From: Physocladia obscura
Taxonomy: Eukaryota; Chytridiomycota; Chytridiomycetes; Chytridiales; Chytriomycetaceae
DNA length: 13,711 nt
Direction: 5' to 3'
Assembly (NCBI GenBank): GCA_027596945.1
Contig: JADGJH010000858.1
Location: 1-13,711, forward strand
Position numbers and translations under genes: made by a program. Positions 1-7,664 of this stretch are shown here, one piece after another; the stretch's first letter is position 1, and the number at the start of each line of letters is the position of its first letter. Below the pieces are notes generated by a model. That model saw only the letters and a program-made list of their open reading frames with translations. It had not been told where the DNA came from and did not search any database.

Positions 1-24
1 TGGTAATTTTATATAGGAATTTTT

Positions 25-115
25 TTTTATTTGGTGTTATTTTTTTTTATTTTTTTTTTTAAATTGCGCAATTTTTATTTTTTTTTTTTTATTTTTTTTT
101 TTTTTTTTTTTTTGT
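25..115. repeat. Poly-T low-complexity block
   Basis: Nearly uninterrupted T runs with occasional A. On the minus strand this reads as a lysine-only tail, so an open frame across it has no meaning. Bases 1-238 hold nothing else that I can support. Such tracts also cause sequencing and assembly errors, so exact run lengths are unreliable. Confidence 0.85.
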
Positions 116-238
116 ATTTTGACTCTATGAGATTTTTTTGTTGATTATTGTTTTTAAGGCATACTGGGTAAAAGTCGTTATTTTGAAAAATGTGAACATG
201 AGAAATAAAGTTCAGTTTGATCCAAAAATTAACTAGAA

Positions 239-483
239 ATGGGCAATGATGAAGACTCAGTTGACAGTGGCTGTTCAAACTCACCAATCAACGAAGAGAA
301 CAATGAAAATGCGGTGCATCTGTCATGGAGAAAAAGCTCAGCAAAGATGGCAGCAAAAGTGGCAGCAAGATAGAGCAGGAAAATAAGCTTGTGACAGTCA
401 TAAGCATTCAGAAGAGATTATTGGAATTTGTTTGTGCATGTAAGCTTTTACACCTGTGTGTTTATATGTACATAACACACTGA
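239..483 (+). pseudogene. Short charged coding remnant in two overlapping frames
   Basis: An ATG at 239 opens 44 codons rich in D, E, N and S, starting MGNDEDSVDSGC and ending at TAG 371. A second frame opens at ATG 325 for 52 codons (MEKKLSKDGSKSGSK, then a run with KLVTVISIQKRLLEFVCA) and ends at TGA 483. The two stretches overlap and their composition changes smoothly from one to the other, which suggests one former reading frame with a shift around 325-370. A GT at 440 (GTAAGC) after LEFVCA could be a splice donor. A related plus-strand stretch may follow at 640-800. I do not recognise the protein. Alternatives are two unrelated chance frames, or a real gene with an indel in this assembly. 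Confidence 0.35.
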
Positions 484-630
484 GTGACTTGTTCATTTTT
501 TGACAAGTTTCACAGAATTTTGCTCATCAGCAGTGTTGTATTTACATGGATTGCTGTTAATTTCATCACTTTTAATTGAATCCCCTTAATAAATATGAAC
601 ACATATCATTTCTATGTAAGTACTTGCTTG

Positions 631-799
631 TGTTTTGCCTAACTCAACATACTGGCCAAAGAACTCTATGCTCTCTGTGAAGAACTGCAAGAAGCAACAA
701 CAAATAGAAAACAATGTATCAATCATGACAGTTGTTGGGGACACCATTGACCAGCAATTTGGATTGCTACCAAACCCCACATCAAAAGAACAGCAGTCC
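631..799 (+). pseudogene. Possible downstream exon of the 239-483 remnant, frame-shifted
   Basis: One plus-strand frame reads ILAKELYALCEELQEATTN, an amphipathic, coiled-coil-like stretch. After a one-base shift near 715-720 another frame reads TVVGDTIDQQFGLLPNPTSK and then stops at TAA 797. Both stretches look protein-like in composition, although the minus strand is also open here for 64 codons. A clear acceptor joining this to the donor at 440 was not found. The link to 239-483 rests only on strand and spacing. Bases 800-1039 hold nothing else that I can support. Confidence 0.25.
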
Positions 800-1039
800 T
801 AATTGACAATAAATAAAAACTTGATCAATCTGAGCTGAGTGCAAGTTGCAATCTGAAAACTTAAGTCATTTCAAGAAATTTAGTCGGATCCGAGTTTTCA
901 AAAACTCGGAAAAACACATTTTGCAAAATTTTTTGATTGGAAAAAGGTCCAAAGGTCACGGTGACCAAAAGTTAAACAACAACTGACGTAAGTGGACAAT
1001 AGACTGAGTTGCGGCGAAGGTAGTTGTTCCAGTTTTGGG

Positions 1040-2300
1040 ATGAGACAAAACCATTCATCAGCAATCGCCGTCGGTTCTTCTGGTTCGAGCAGTGGAAACA
1101 GGATGATAAGTGTGAATAGGAGAACAACAGCGATATCAGGGAACAAAAACGTTTGCTTGGATATTGGGTGAGTTTAATTAACGGTTTTAGTTTTGTTGAT
1201 TAAATGACAGTAATTTCTATGATATAAGTCTCCTGGCAGATATAACGTTGAACAGGAGGAGCTGAGATGCGTGCAATGCCTGCCGCCAGTCAATAAAGTC
1301 CATCAGCCGCTTGCATTCTACTGCGACCTTAGGCTCTACAACTTTGCCAACCCGTACAGCTTTGGCGACGGCGAATGGCGTTGATTTGGCTATTTCGGAG
1401 TGGGTACAAGGCGATGGCTTTTTTGGCTGCTTTACCGTCCATGCAAACGGCACCGTCTCGCAAGACTCCAATGCGACACTCTTCTAGTACGTGATTGGAC
1501 CGCTATTAGATGGTTGATATTATCTACTGTCAATGCCATTAACACCAGGCAGTTCTCGCTATCAACGGCGACAAGTACAGTCGATACTCATGGGATGCGC
1601 GGCTGTGGCACGACGGACTGGCACTCGGGCATCACCGACAGCATCGCCACACCTCGCTTACAAACTTGTCCACGTTCAGTTGGAGTCTGCTGAGAACCGC
1701 GCCGGTGCCAAAAGGTCGCACTGTTTTCGTGATGTTGCCCAACAACGAGATGACAACAACACGGGCCGTGTGATTCGCGCCAGCCAGTACCAAGAGTCCT
1801 GAGCGCTCGACTACACGTTTCGACTTCAACTACCACCTGTAGAAAAACTTGCTGCGTACAGCGCTGGCCACTGACGAGTTGTCAACATTCGCCAACAGCT
1901 TTGGCATTCTGTATGCAGTCATTCGCATTGTCAAGGAAGACTCACAATTCTTTGGTTTCTCGCTCCATAACGTGTCGTCATCCAGGCTCCTATTCCGTCT
2001 TCAAATACTCAATCAATATCTTCGCTGCGTTGGACGGCAAGATTCTAAGCTCTTGCTACTTCGAAATTCAGATGGACACAAACGCGTTAAACTTTCTCAC
2101 GACCTTTTGCGCCAATAGAACCACGTCAATGAAACTTTCAGCGTCTACCCCACATGCAACTCAGACAGCTCGTCTTCAAACTCCTCGTTTTCTGCTTCGA
2201 TTTTCTTACTCTGTGCTGGAAATTTAACTACTCCAAACTCTAATTACTCTCGGTTGCACTATTCTCGTATCTATTTTAAGTCAAATTATCAAGTTGCCAT
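1040..2300 (+). pseudogene. Frame-broken spliced gene, unknown product
   Basis: ATG 1040 opens a Ser- and Asn-rich exon to 1167. A consensus donor (GTGAGT) follows, then a 72-nt intron, then an acceptor at 1238-1239. Splicing keeps frame, giving CLDIG joined to YNVEQEELRCVQCLPPVNKV, and runs to TGA 1382. Past that point protein-like sequence continues to about 2300 but needs several frame changes: GVDLAISEWVQGDGFFGCF (about 1379-1440), then NGDKYSRYSWDARLWHDG (about 1570), STFANSFGILYAVIRIVKED (about 1885-1945) and SINIFAALDGKILSSCYFEI (about 2007-2070). Interspersed TAG and TGA codons also occur. Several Asn-x-Ser/Thr sites near the end (NRT, NET, NSS) would suit an extracellular protein. 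No single frame exceeds about 110 codons, yet the region is clearly more GC-rich than its flanks. I do not recognise the family. Unrecognised small introns or local assembly errors could explain part of the breakage. Confidence 0.5.
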
Positions 2301-2305
2301 TTTTA

Positions 2306-2332
2306 ATAATAATAATATAGTAATAATAACCG
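2306..2332. repeat. ATA/TAA triplet microsatellite
   Basis: A short imperfect run of AAT/ATA triplets lies in the gap between the broken gene ending near 2300 and the convergent gene ending at 2361. Confidence 0.7.
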
Positions 2333-2360
2333 CTGATAGGTTATGATAATAACAGGGAAT

Positions 2361-3050
2361 TCATGCGCTGAAATGTCGAAACCTTGGTGTAAAGTAAACA
2401 CCCAACTGATTCTCAGGATGAAACTGCAGCCATGGCACAATTTTTACGCCACCACCATACCATTCTATATGTCCTGATCTTTTCATTCCATTCAACAAAA
2501 GTTCATCTGTCACATACTTGTTATCGACTTCCAAAACACTTGTGGTTATGCTATGCAACATCACCACCCGGTTAACACAATATACAACAGATTCCAACCC
2601 TTCCCGCCCTTTCAACCCCCAATACGAAAAATACGCTGCCGAAACAATAAACCTCAACAAACTAGCCACACTCTCGCCATCAAAATTTGCATACCCCGGC
2701 TTCGACTTTGTTCCGCCGAACGGGTCTGGTGACGTGTGGGCAAACAACATTCCGGCAATACAATACACAAGTCTGTCATGATGCACGTGCGGCGTTCTTA
2801 TTTTGAAGAATGCTGTGATGTCGGTTTCCGTGCGTGTAATAAGTTGGGATGAGGAGATTGACGGGAGGCAGCGTGAAATTGTCATTGTGTTTGTTGACGC
2901 GCTGTGGATTATTACGATTGGGGAAAGACTTGTGCTGAGGGTAAGTCGTGCCGGTGGTAGAGGTGGTGCGGCATTGGGTATTACTGTTAGACGCAAAAAA
3001 GGTTTTATTTTAACATGGAAATTGAAATTAAATTTTTTAAAACCTTGCAT
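2361..3050 (-). CDS. Unknown family, paralogue 1 (PxPFG/PGY/YW/DEL core)
   Basis: This 229-codon frame starts at ATG 3050 and ends with TGA at 2361. The conserved core is residues 92-193: DRLVYCIAG (92-100), PDPFGG (108-113), KPGY (117-120), YWGLKGREG (143-151) and TDELLLNGMKRSG (181-193). It is shared at the same spacing with the copies at 4976-5583 and 6462-7115. Similarity reaches upstream to about residue 44, where PIVIIHS matches PISIVRD of paralogue 2. The first 20 or so residues (MQGFKKFNFNFHVKIKPF) are AT-driven and unlike the paralogues. A possible acceptor (CTAACAG) lies at 2984-2985, so the true start may be in an upstream exon, perhaps near 3435-3599. There is no signal peptide in this model and no clear membrane segment. 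I do not recognise the family and assign no function. The opposite-strand frames at 2518-3069 are shadows. Confidence 0.7.
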   Translation of the reverse strand: MQGFKKFNFNFHVKIKPFLRLTVIPNAAPPLPPARLTLSTSLSPIVIIHSASTNTMTISRCLPSISSSQLITRTETDITAFFKIRTPHVHHDRLVYCIAGMLFAHTSPDPFGGTKSKPGYANFDGESVASLLRFIVSAAYFSYWGLKGREGLESVVYCVNRVVMLHSITTSVLEVDNKYVTDELLLNGMKRSGHIEWYGGGVKIVPWLQFHPENQLGVYFTPRFRHFSA

Positions 3051-3434
3051 TCTTGTTCTAATGGTTTGATATGAATCTTGTTGGTATAAGGATGAAAGAT
3101 AGATCGAGGTACTGTTTTAAGAATTGGGTTTAGCAATCTTGCTAAGCGTCTCCCGAAACTCTTTTTTTTTTTTTTTTTTGGTTATTTTTATCCCGATTGA
3201 ATACTACATTTGCATGCAAAGAAGCAAAGAAAGCTTTTGTGTCGCTGTCCGAAGTTCGTACCAATTCTCGAAGCAGCAAGATTGTGGATTTTATCGTTAT
3301 TACGTAATAGTCAAAATTTTTTCCTTTTTTTTGTTCCTTTTTTCTTCCAAACCACCATCATCAGAAAATTCCATAATCTCTCATCGTAGTTAATTCGCGA
3401 ATTGAAATTGCGGTTGGTAAAACAGGAATTGACA

Positions 3435-3599
3435 CTATGTGTATAAATGGAAAGAGAAGAGGACGTTTATTGGGTGTGAATTGATTATTGATTTCAAGAA
3501 ATTGTTTGTTGGTACCGGCCGATAATAGTCTCCATAAAATTTAATGCATCTGTCAGTGTCTGGATTTGTATCGATCACAATGTGGCTGTTTTCAAAGTT
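3435..3599 (-). CDS. Candidate exon, unknown protein
   Basis: Fifty-four codons stay open on the minus strand before a TAG at 3435-3437, with balanced, protein-like composition: NFENSHIVIDTNPDTDRC, then KFYGDYYRPVPTNNF. A possible acceptor (GAAAACAG) sits near the 5' end. It lies upstream of paralogue 1 on the same strand and could be one of its 5' exons, but no phase-matched junction was found and the plus strand is also open here. The stretch 3051-3434 holds T runs and only short protein-like pieces. The stretch 3600-4560 is AT-rich, with a Lys/Arg-rich plus-strand end near 3720-3804 that I could not assign. Confidence 0.3.
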   Translation of the reverse strand, partial: NFENSHIVIDTNPDTDRCIKFYGDYYRPVPTNNFLKSIINSHPINVLFSFHLYT

Positions 3600-4564
3600 G
3601 CATTATTATTTTGAGTTTTCTGATATTTTTTTTTTGTCCAAAATCCTTCTCAATCATCAAGTTCAAAACTTGAACAATCTTTCATCGTATTTGGCTCTCC
3701 GAAGATCGTTGAGATCGCTGCCGCCGGTAAATATGAAATACAATTCAAAAGCAAACGGAATAGACGAAAGCCGCAAACAGCGCACAAACGGCGTAAAAAT
3801 TTGAAAAGCTATTAATAACATTATTGCACAACTTCATTGAAATACGAAATTTTATCATCATAGGTCTGACATATCAAGGAAATTTGTACCTCCTTATTCG
3901 ACATTATAAAAAGAAGTGATATTCTAAAATGGCTAAGTCAGTCCGAAAATTCCCATATGGTGCGTCATCCTGTAATTTTTGAAAGGTGCCTCCCAAGAAG
4001 ATATTCCCCGTTTTGTCTCTGCAAGATTAAATACTGGTGCGTTGTGTTGAATAATCTTATTTTGCTTTCATGCATTGCTGTTGAATTGAGTCACTGTTCA
4101 ATGCAAAATAGCTTTCGTTCAAACTGTTATTTGGAGCAATGTTTCTAAAATCAAGTTTCCGTGATTTATCAATCGACAACTCAAACAAAACAATAAACAC
4201 AGTAATTACAGCGTGTTGGGGCATAAAAGATCAATTCAATAAAGAGTTTTGATATCCAATTTTTTGAAGTACATATCTCATATTACTTGTATTTGACTTT
4301 TATTTCCCCTCGGCCGATACGTGAATTTATGTAGCATGTTAGTAACCACGGTAATTTCAATTGATTGGTGTGATGTCTTATCGTTTTTGGGTATTTTTTA
4401 TAATACCGAATTTTTATAATACTGTACAAAGTAGAAATGGTGAGAGCTTGATATATATAAAAAATAAACCGCCGTTTTTAATCGCTTGCGAATATTTGAG
4501 TTTGTTCATGACAAGTACGCGAGTACATCCAGTCACGAATTTCCAATGAATGCGTTTCTTGCAG

Positions 4565-4979
4565 TGCACTTCGTCTTTCAATGACGTATACTTGGGCTAA
4601 TTCCCTCTCATACCGTAAACCACACCAATTTTTTGCGCCCATTGTCAACGTGTATTACTCTTCATCGTAAAGTTAATCTGAATTTGTTCAAATTTTTAAT
4701 TAGCTTTCGATTTGTCGCCAACAAGCATAAGATTACAAGACTCTCTGAACCAAGATACTAACTTCATTATAGATATTAACTTCACCTTAGATACTAAGGC
4801 CATCATAGTTAAAAAATTCTCAAAGCCCCAGATTCCACAAGGCCAAATAAGAATTTGTACTTTCGTAGGACGGGTATGTGCCAGCATTAAAAGAAACGCA
4901 CAGAGATAGCATCAATTTATTGGAAAATATCGATGTTCTTCTTCCGAACTACCGCAAACATGAACAGAAACAAGTTTAG
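4565..4979 (+). pseudogene. Candidate three-exon gene fragment, unknown
   Basis: Three plus-strand blocks look coding. Block A (4565-4666) follows a good acceptor (TTTCTTGCAG), includes SMTYTWANSLSYRKPHQFF and meets a donor GTAAAG. Block B (4704-4873) follows TTTTTAATTAG, includes LNQDTNFIIDINFTLDTK and KFSKPQIPQGQIRICTF, and meets GTATGT. Block C (4905-4979) reads DSINLLENIDVLLPNY and ends with TAG 4977-4979. The A-B gap is only 37 nt and the B-C gap about 30 nt, shorter than other introns here, and the phases do not match cleanly. Either the gene is decayed or the junctions are elsewhere. The stop overlaps the convergent stop of paralogue 2. The minus-strand frame across block B looks like its shadow. 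I do not recognise the product. Confidence 0.35.
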
Positions 4980-5583
4980 TTTAAGTCGATTCCTTTGTCA
5001 ATCTGGCCTTGTGTTTCGCGAGCATTGAAATAGACCGCAATAATTTCGCCAGGAGCTTCTCCTGAATATTGCAAATGTGGCGGAATCGCATACAATTTTC
5101 CCGTTCCAGATCTGTTCATTCCTCTCAAAACAAGTTCATCTGTCTCACTTTTATTTCGCCCAATCGGATCATGCAAGGCCAACGCATGGTTCACACTCTT
5201 GACAACAGCATCAATTCCGAAACGTCCTTTCCACCCCCAATACGCCTGATACGGTGCCATCACAATAAAGTCGAGAAGCTCGCGTGGGGTTGTGCCAGTG
5301 TACGCCCAATACCCCGGACATGATTTTGCACCACCGAATGGCTCAGGGATTGTATGGCAAAAAAGAATACCAGCGATGCAATATATGAGTCGATCGCGGT
5401 GGACAATATCGGCAGCCGAATTTAGACACGCCAGAATATCTTTTTTGGTGGTCGAATACAAGTCGCTAGCGCTTGTTTCAATTGGACATGGGGCGGTTAC
5501 GATTCGGTTTGTTGCAGGGTCTCGAACTATCGAGATCGGAGCTGGCTTTGTTAGATAGAATCGATTGACTTTTGAATGCGTTG
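4976..5583 (-). CDS. Unknown family, paralogue 2, 5'-incomplete
   Basis: The frame is open from 5596 to TAA 4976 but has no in-frame ATG before the conserved core, so this is probably the last exon of a spliced gene. A plausible acceptor (CATGTAG, AG at 5584-5585) would start it at 5583. The N-terminal part RFYLTKPAPISIVRDPATN aligns with RIYTSRTPVMFARDNNTN of paralogue 3, with no gap. The core then has DRLIYCIAG, PEPFGGAKSCPGY, AYWGWKGRFGIDAVV and ETDELVLRGMNRSG. Composition is richer in GC than the flanks and no frame break is visible. An earlier TTG start at 5461 would discard about 40 conserved residues and is unlikely. The C-terminus (about 45 residues after DELVLRGM) is divergent between copies. 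Function is unknown. PFGG here resembles an aldehyde dehydrogenase motif only by chance. Confidence 0.7.
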
Positions 5584-5678
5584 CTACATGTTGTAATTAA
5601 TCAATGTGTATTTTAGCCAACAATCAAAAATCGACAAGAGTAAACGTGAATTACTCCGAATATACAATCGCGAGGAGC

Positions 5679-5943
5679 TCATATTTGGAAATTAAACAGC
5701 TGGAAATCTGTCTTTTTGAGCTCTTCGTTCTTTGTGGTTGTTATCCGGTGAATCGAATTTTTGCAAAATGCTGTGAGTTCTGATTCCTCAACAGTTCTTT
5801 AACAACAAAGCAGAAGTGATAATAAACTTACAGCAAACTTTATTAGTAACTGCGTATGAGGCGGATGGGCCTTGTGTAAAGCCTCTGTTGTCTTTTTTGG
5901 ATATTGATAAAAGTTTTCCAAATCCAAATCCAAAAAAGGTTAA
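5679..5943 (-). CDS. Two phase-matched exons upstream of paralogue 2
   Basis: Exon one (open 5943-5832) reads FFGFGFGKLLSISKKDN, then GFTQGPSASYAVTNKVC, and meets a consensus donor GTAAGT at 5831. A 61-nt intron ends with ACTCACAG at 5771. Exon two (5770-5679) continues in phase as SFCKNSIHRITTTKNEELKK and stops at TGA 5679-5681. The matched phase and typical intron size make this more convincing than the ORF lengths alone. No ATG is present, so an upstream exon is missing. The C-x-x-C pair formed at the junction is notable but not diagnostic. It may be the 5' part of paralogue 2, but no suitable donor before the stop leads to 5583, so it may be a separate gene or an old fragment. Confidence 0.4.
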
Positions 5944-5998
5944 TCAACGGTGAAGAACAATCATCTGTTATTTTTCAACCACATTGCTATGTTTTTTC

Positions 5999-6030
5999 AA
6001 AATAACAACGACAACAACAACAATAACAGC
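5999..6030. repeat. AAC/AAT triplet microsatellite
   Basis: An imperfect run of AAC, GAC and AAT triplets, followed by an A run. The surrounding 5944-6237 shows no gene. From 6238 to 6420 one plus-strand frame is open apart from a single TAA at 6319 (VLPPPNLEEEKLFTK before it, IIEINYKFRLINIQNATRIF after). This could be decayed 5' coding sequence of paralogue 3, but I could not connect it. Confidence 0.6.
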
Positions 6031-6461
6031 AAAAACCAAAAAAAAAAACTACCAAAATAATTTTACAGTATGTCTGAAAGCTACTCAAACAAATTCATTT
6101 TCCTCAATGTTTGAGCTTATAATAAGTAGGCCTACGTTTTGTTAAATCTGAATACAATATTTTTTTTGAAATAGAGAATTGTTCATGCATTATTCCATTT
6201 TTTCCTGACTCAGGTTTGGTCGGTAATTTTTCTGCAGAAAGTTCTCCCTCCACCAAATCTGGAAGAAGAAAAACTTTTTACAAAGCACCATTACGTAGCA
6301 CAGCCACAGCCCAGGAAGTAAACAGACGATACGCACTTTATTGCCACAAAGACCATCATAGAAATCAATTATAAATTTCGCCTCATCAATATTCAAAATG
6401 CCACAAGGATCTTTGCTCGGTAATTGACAAACTTGCCAAAGGTGTTTTCCAGTGTTAGTAG

Positions 6462-7115
6462 AAACTGAACCGAACATCAACACCAGGCTTTGGTTCAAAT
6501 TTCCGTATTCAGCCGCACAAAAACCACTCCACGGAACGGATATATACTTCACGTACACCAGTTATGTTTGCTCGCGATAACAATACAAACATGCTGCGCC
6601 TGAGCTCAAACATTGACGCCACAGCGCTTTCTGCCAGAGAAATATTTTTCAATTCCCATTCATTAGTTTTGCAGTGCTTTGGCTGCTCACGCTCGGATGT
6701 CTCGCGCTGCATTTATGCCGTGTCTGGGTATTTGTTTTATCAGAAATCGCCGTTTCCGTTTGGAGCACCAAGTTCAAACCCCAGCTCGCGTCCCGGGTAT
6801 TTGGATTTCGAAGGCGATAATCCTTTGGATCTGTTGGCCTTTTTGATATCTTCTGCATATACGACTTACTGGAGTTTGCAAGGACGCGGCGGACTCGATG
6901 CAATCGTGGAGGCTGTCAACCACGTGCTTAAAATGGACAAACTAAACGAAAAAGACGTGCTTGATGAGCTTGTATTGCGTGGAATGTCCAAGGCAGGTCT
7001 TTTTGATTTATTTGCTCGAAGTACAACTTTGCTAGTTCCTTTGAGGGACAGCAGAAAAGAGCCTGGGGAGGCGTGTGTTACATTTTCGACGCGAAGAGAG
7101 TCACTTGAAGAATGA
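6462..7115 (+). CDS. Unknown family, paralogue 3, start upstream of ATG 6564
   Basis: The frame is open from 6462 (just after TAG 6459-6461) to TGA 7113-7115. The first ATG is at 6564 and would give 183 residues. However, the codons before it (6537-6563, RIYTSRTPV) align with paralogue 2 (RFYLTKPAP), so translation most likely enters from an upstream exon. AG sites at 6451-6452 and 6460-6461 are candidate acceptors. Counting from ATG 6564, the core is SRCIYAVSGYLF (47-58), PFPFG (63-67), RPGY (76-79), YWSLQGRGGLDAIV (102-115) and DELVLRGM (134-141). The PFG-PGY spacing is about five residues longer than in the other copies (APSSNPSSR insert). It lies on the opposite strand from paralogues 1 and 2. 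Function is not recognised. The 122-codon minus-strand frame at 6190-6558 partly overlaps it antisense. Confidence 0.7.
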   Translation, partial: KLNRTSTPGFGSNFRIQPHKNHSTERIYTSRTPVMFARDNNTNMLRLSSNIDATALSAREIFFNSHSLVLQCFGCSRSDVSRCIYAVSGYLFYQKSPFPFGAPSSNPSSRPGYLDFEGDNPLDLLAFLISSAYTTYWSLQGRGGLDAIVEAVNHVLKMDKLNEKDVLDELVLRGMSKAGLFDLFARSTTLLVPLRDSRKEPGEACVTFSTRRESLEE

Positions 7116-7231
7116 AATTGATGTAGTATGCAAATTGAAGCACAGTAGGGTGCGCGGACAAATGTTTCAAAGGATTTTTTTTTCCCCCTCTGCTTATTTA
7201 TATTATCTCTTCATTATTTTATAATACTTAC

Positions 7232-7278
7232 CAGTTTTTGAAGGACAATTTCAATTCCTGCCTCAACGACCTCCTTCT
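7232..7278 (-). other. Candidate short exon ending at a GTAAGT donor
   Basis: On the minus strand, KKEVVEAGIEIVLQKL runs straight into a perfect GTAAGT donor at 7231, after a T-rich tract and GAAAAAG that could serve as acceptor. The helical V/I/L spacing recalls an armadillo- or HEAT-type repeat helix, but 16 residues cannot prove this. It has no ATG and no identified partner exon. Confidence 0.25.
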
Positions 7279-7336
7279 TTTTCAAAAAAAAAAGAGTACC
7301 ACCTCACCAATAAAAATAACTGACTTTGATTTTTGA

Positions 7337-7664
7337 TTAAAAGAGTTTGTTGAATTCATTGAAAAAAACGGCATAATCACCAAGATTGTGTCTGTGGGTA
7401 AGTACAGATATTTGTCTATTCCTTACTCAAACAAAAAAATTCCCCAATTATTATTTGAAATTTTACTTGCTGTTTTATTTCACTTTATAATCCCCTTTCT
7501 AACAAGCATGATCTTTTTATTTTCACACTTTTTCCTGACCAAGGACTATTTTTATAGTATTTATTGTGTGTATCAACAGACTCAGAGAGCAATGTGATGA
7601 TACACTGAGGGGAATAGGAAATTATGAGTTTGTGGGTGGAAAGATTGTTGGTGTGGATCAATGA
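7337..7664 (+). CDS. Two-exon 3' gene fragment, unknown
   Basis: Exon one (open from 7337, acceptor perhaps at 7343) reads EFVEFIEKNGIITKIVSV and meets the donor GTAAGT at 7398. If the acceptor used ends at 7587, exon two reads QCDDTLRGIGNYEFVGGK, then IVGVDQ and TGA 7662-7664, in phase. The intron would be 190 nt, longer than others here. A closer AG at 7579 would instead give a short tail and a stop after nine residues. No start codon or upstream exon was identified. The protein is not recognised. It follows paralogue 3 on the same strand but shows no similarity to it. Confidence 0.35.

Noticed and set aside
75..287. Minus-strand 70-codon frame with a long lysine tail
   Set aside because: The tail is the poly-T block read backwards. 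There is no conserved or balanced segment and no start context.
898..1146. Minus-strand 82-codon frame with a hydrophobic stretch, possibly a signal peptide
   Set aside because: It lies antisense to the first exon of the 1040-2300 gene, which has a start codon and a phase-matched intron on the plus strand.
5320..5345. PFGG motif resembling the aldehyde dehydrogenase PFGG signature
   Set aside because: The rest of the protein (length, YW-GR and DEL motifs, no catalytic Cys or Glu context) does not fit aldehyde dehydrogenases, and paralogue 3 has PFGA instead.
6190..6558. Minus-strand 122-codon frame
   Set aside because: It is long for this composition, but its 5' third is antisense to sequence of paralogue 3 that is supported by homology to paralogue 2. 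It contains poly-Phe from an A run, and no family is recognisable. It could still be a real gene, so it is not fully excluded.
2361..7115. TGA recoded as a sense codon throughout the window
   Set aside because: Paralogues 1 and 3 end at TGA at matching places after the shared core. Broken regions also contain TAA and TAG, so the standard code with decay explains more.
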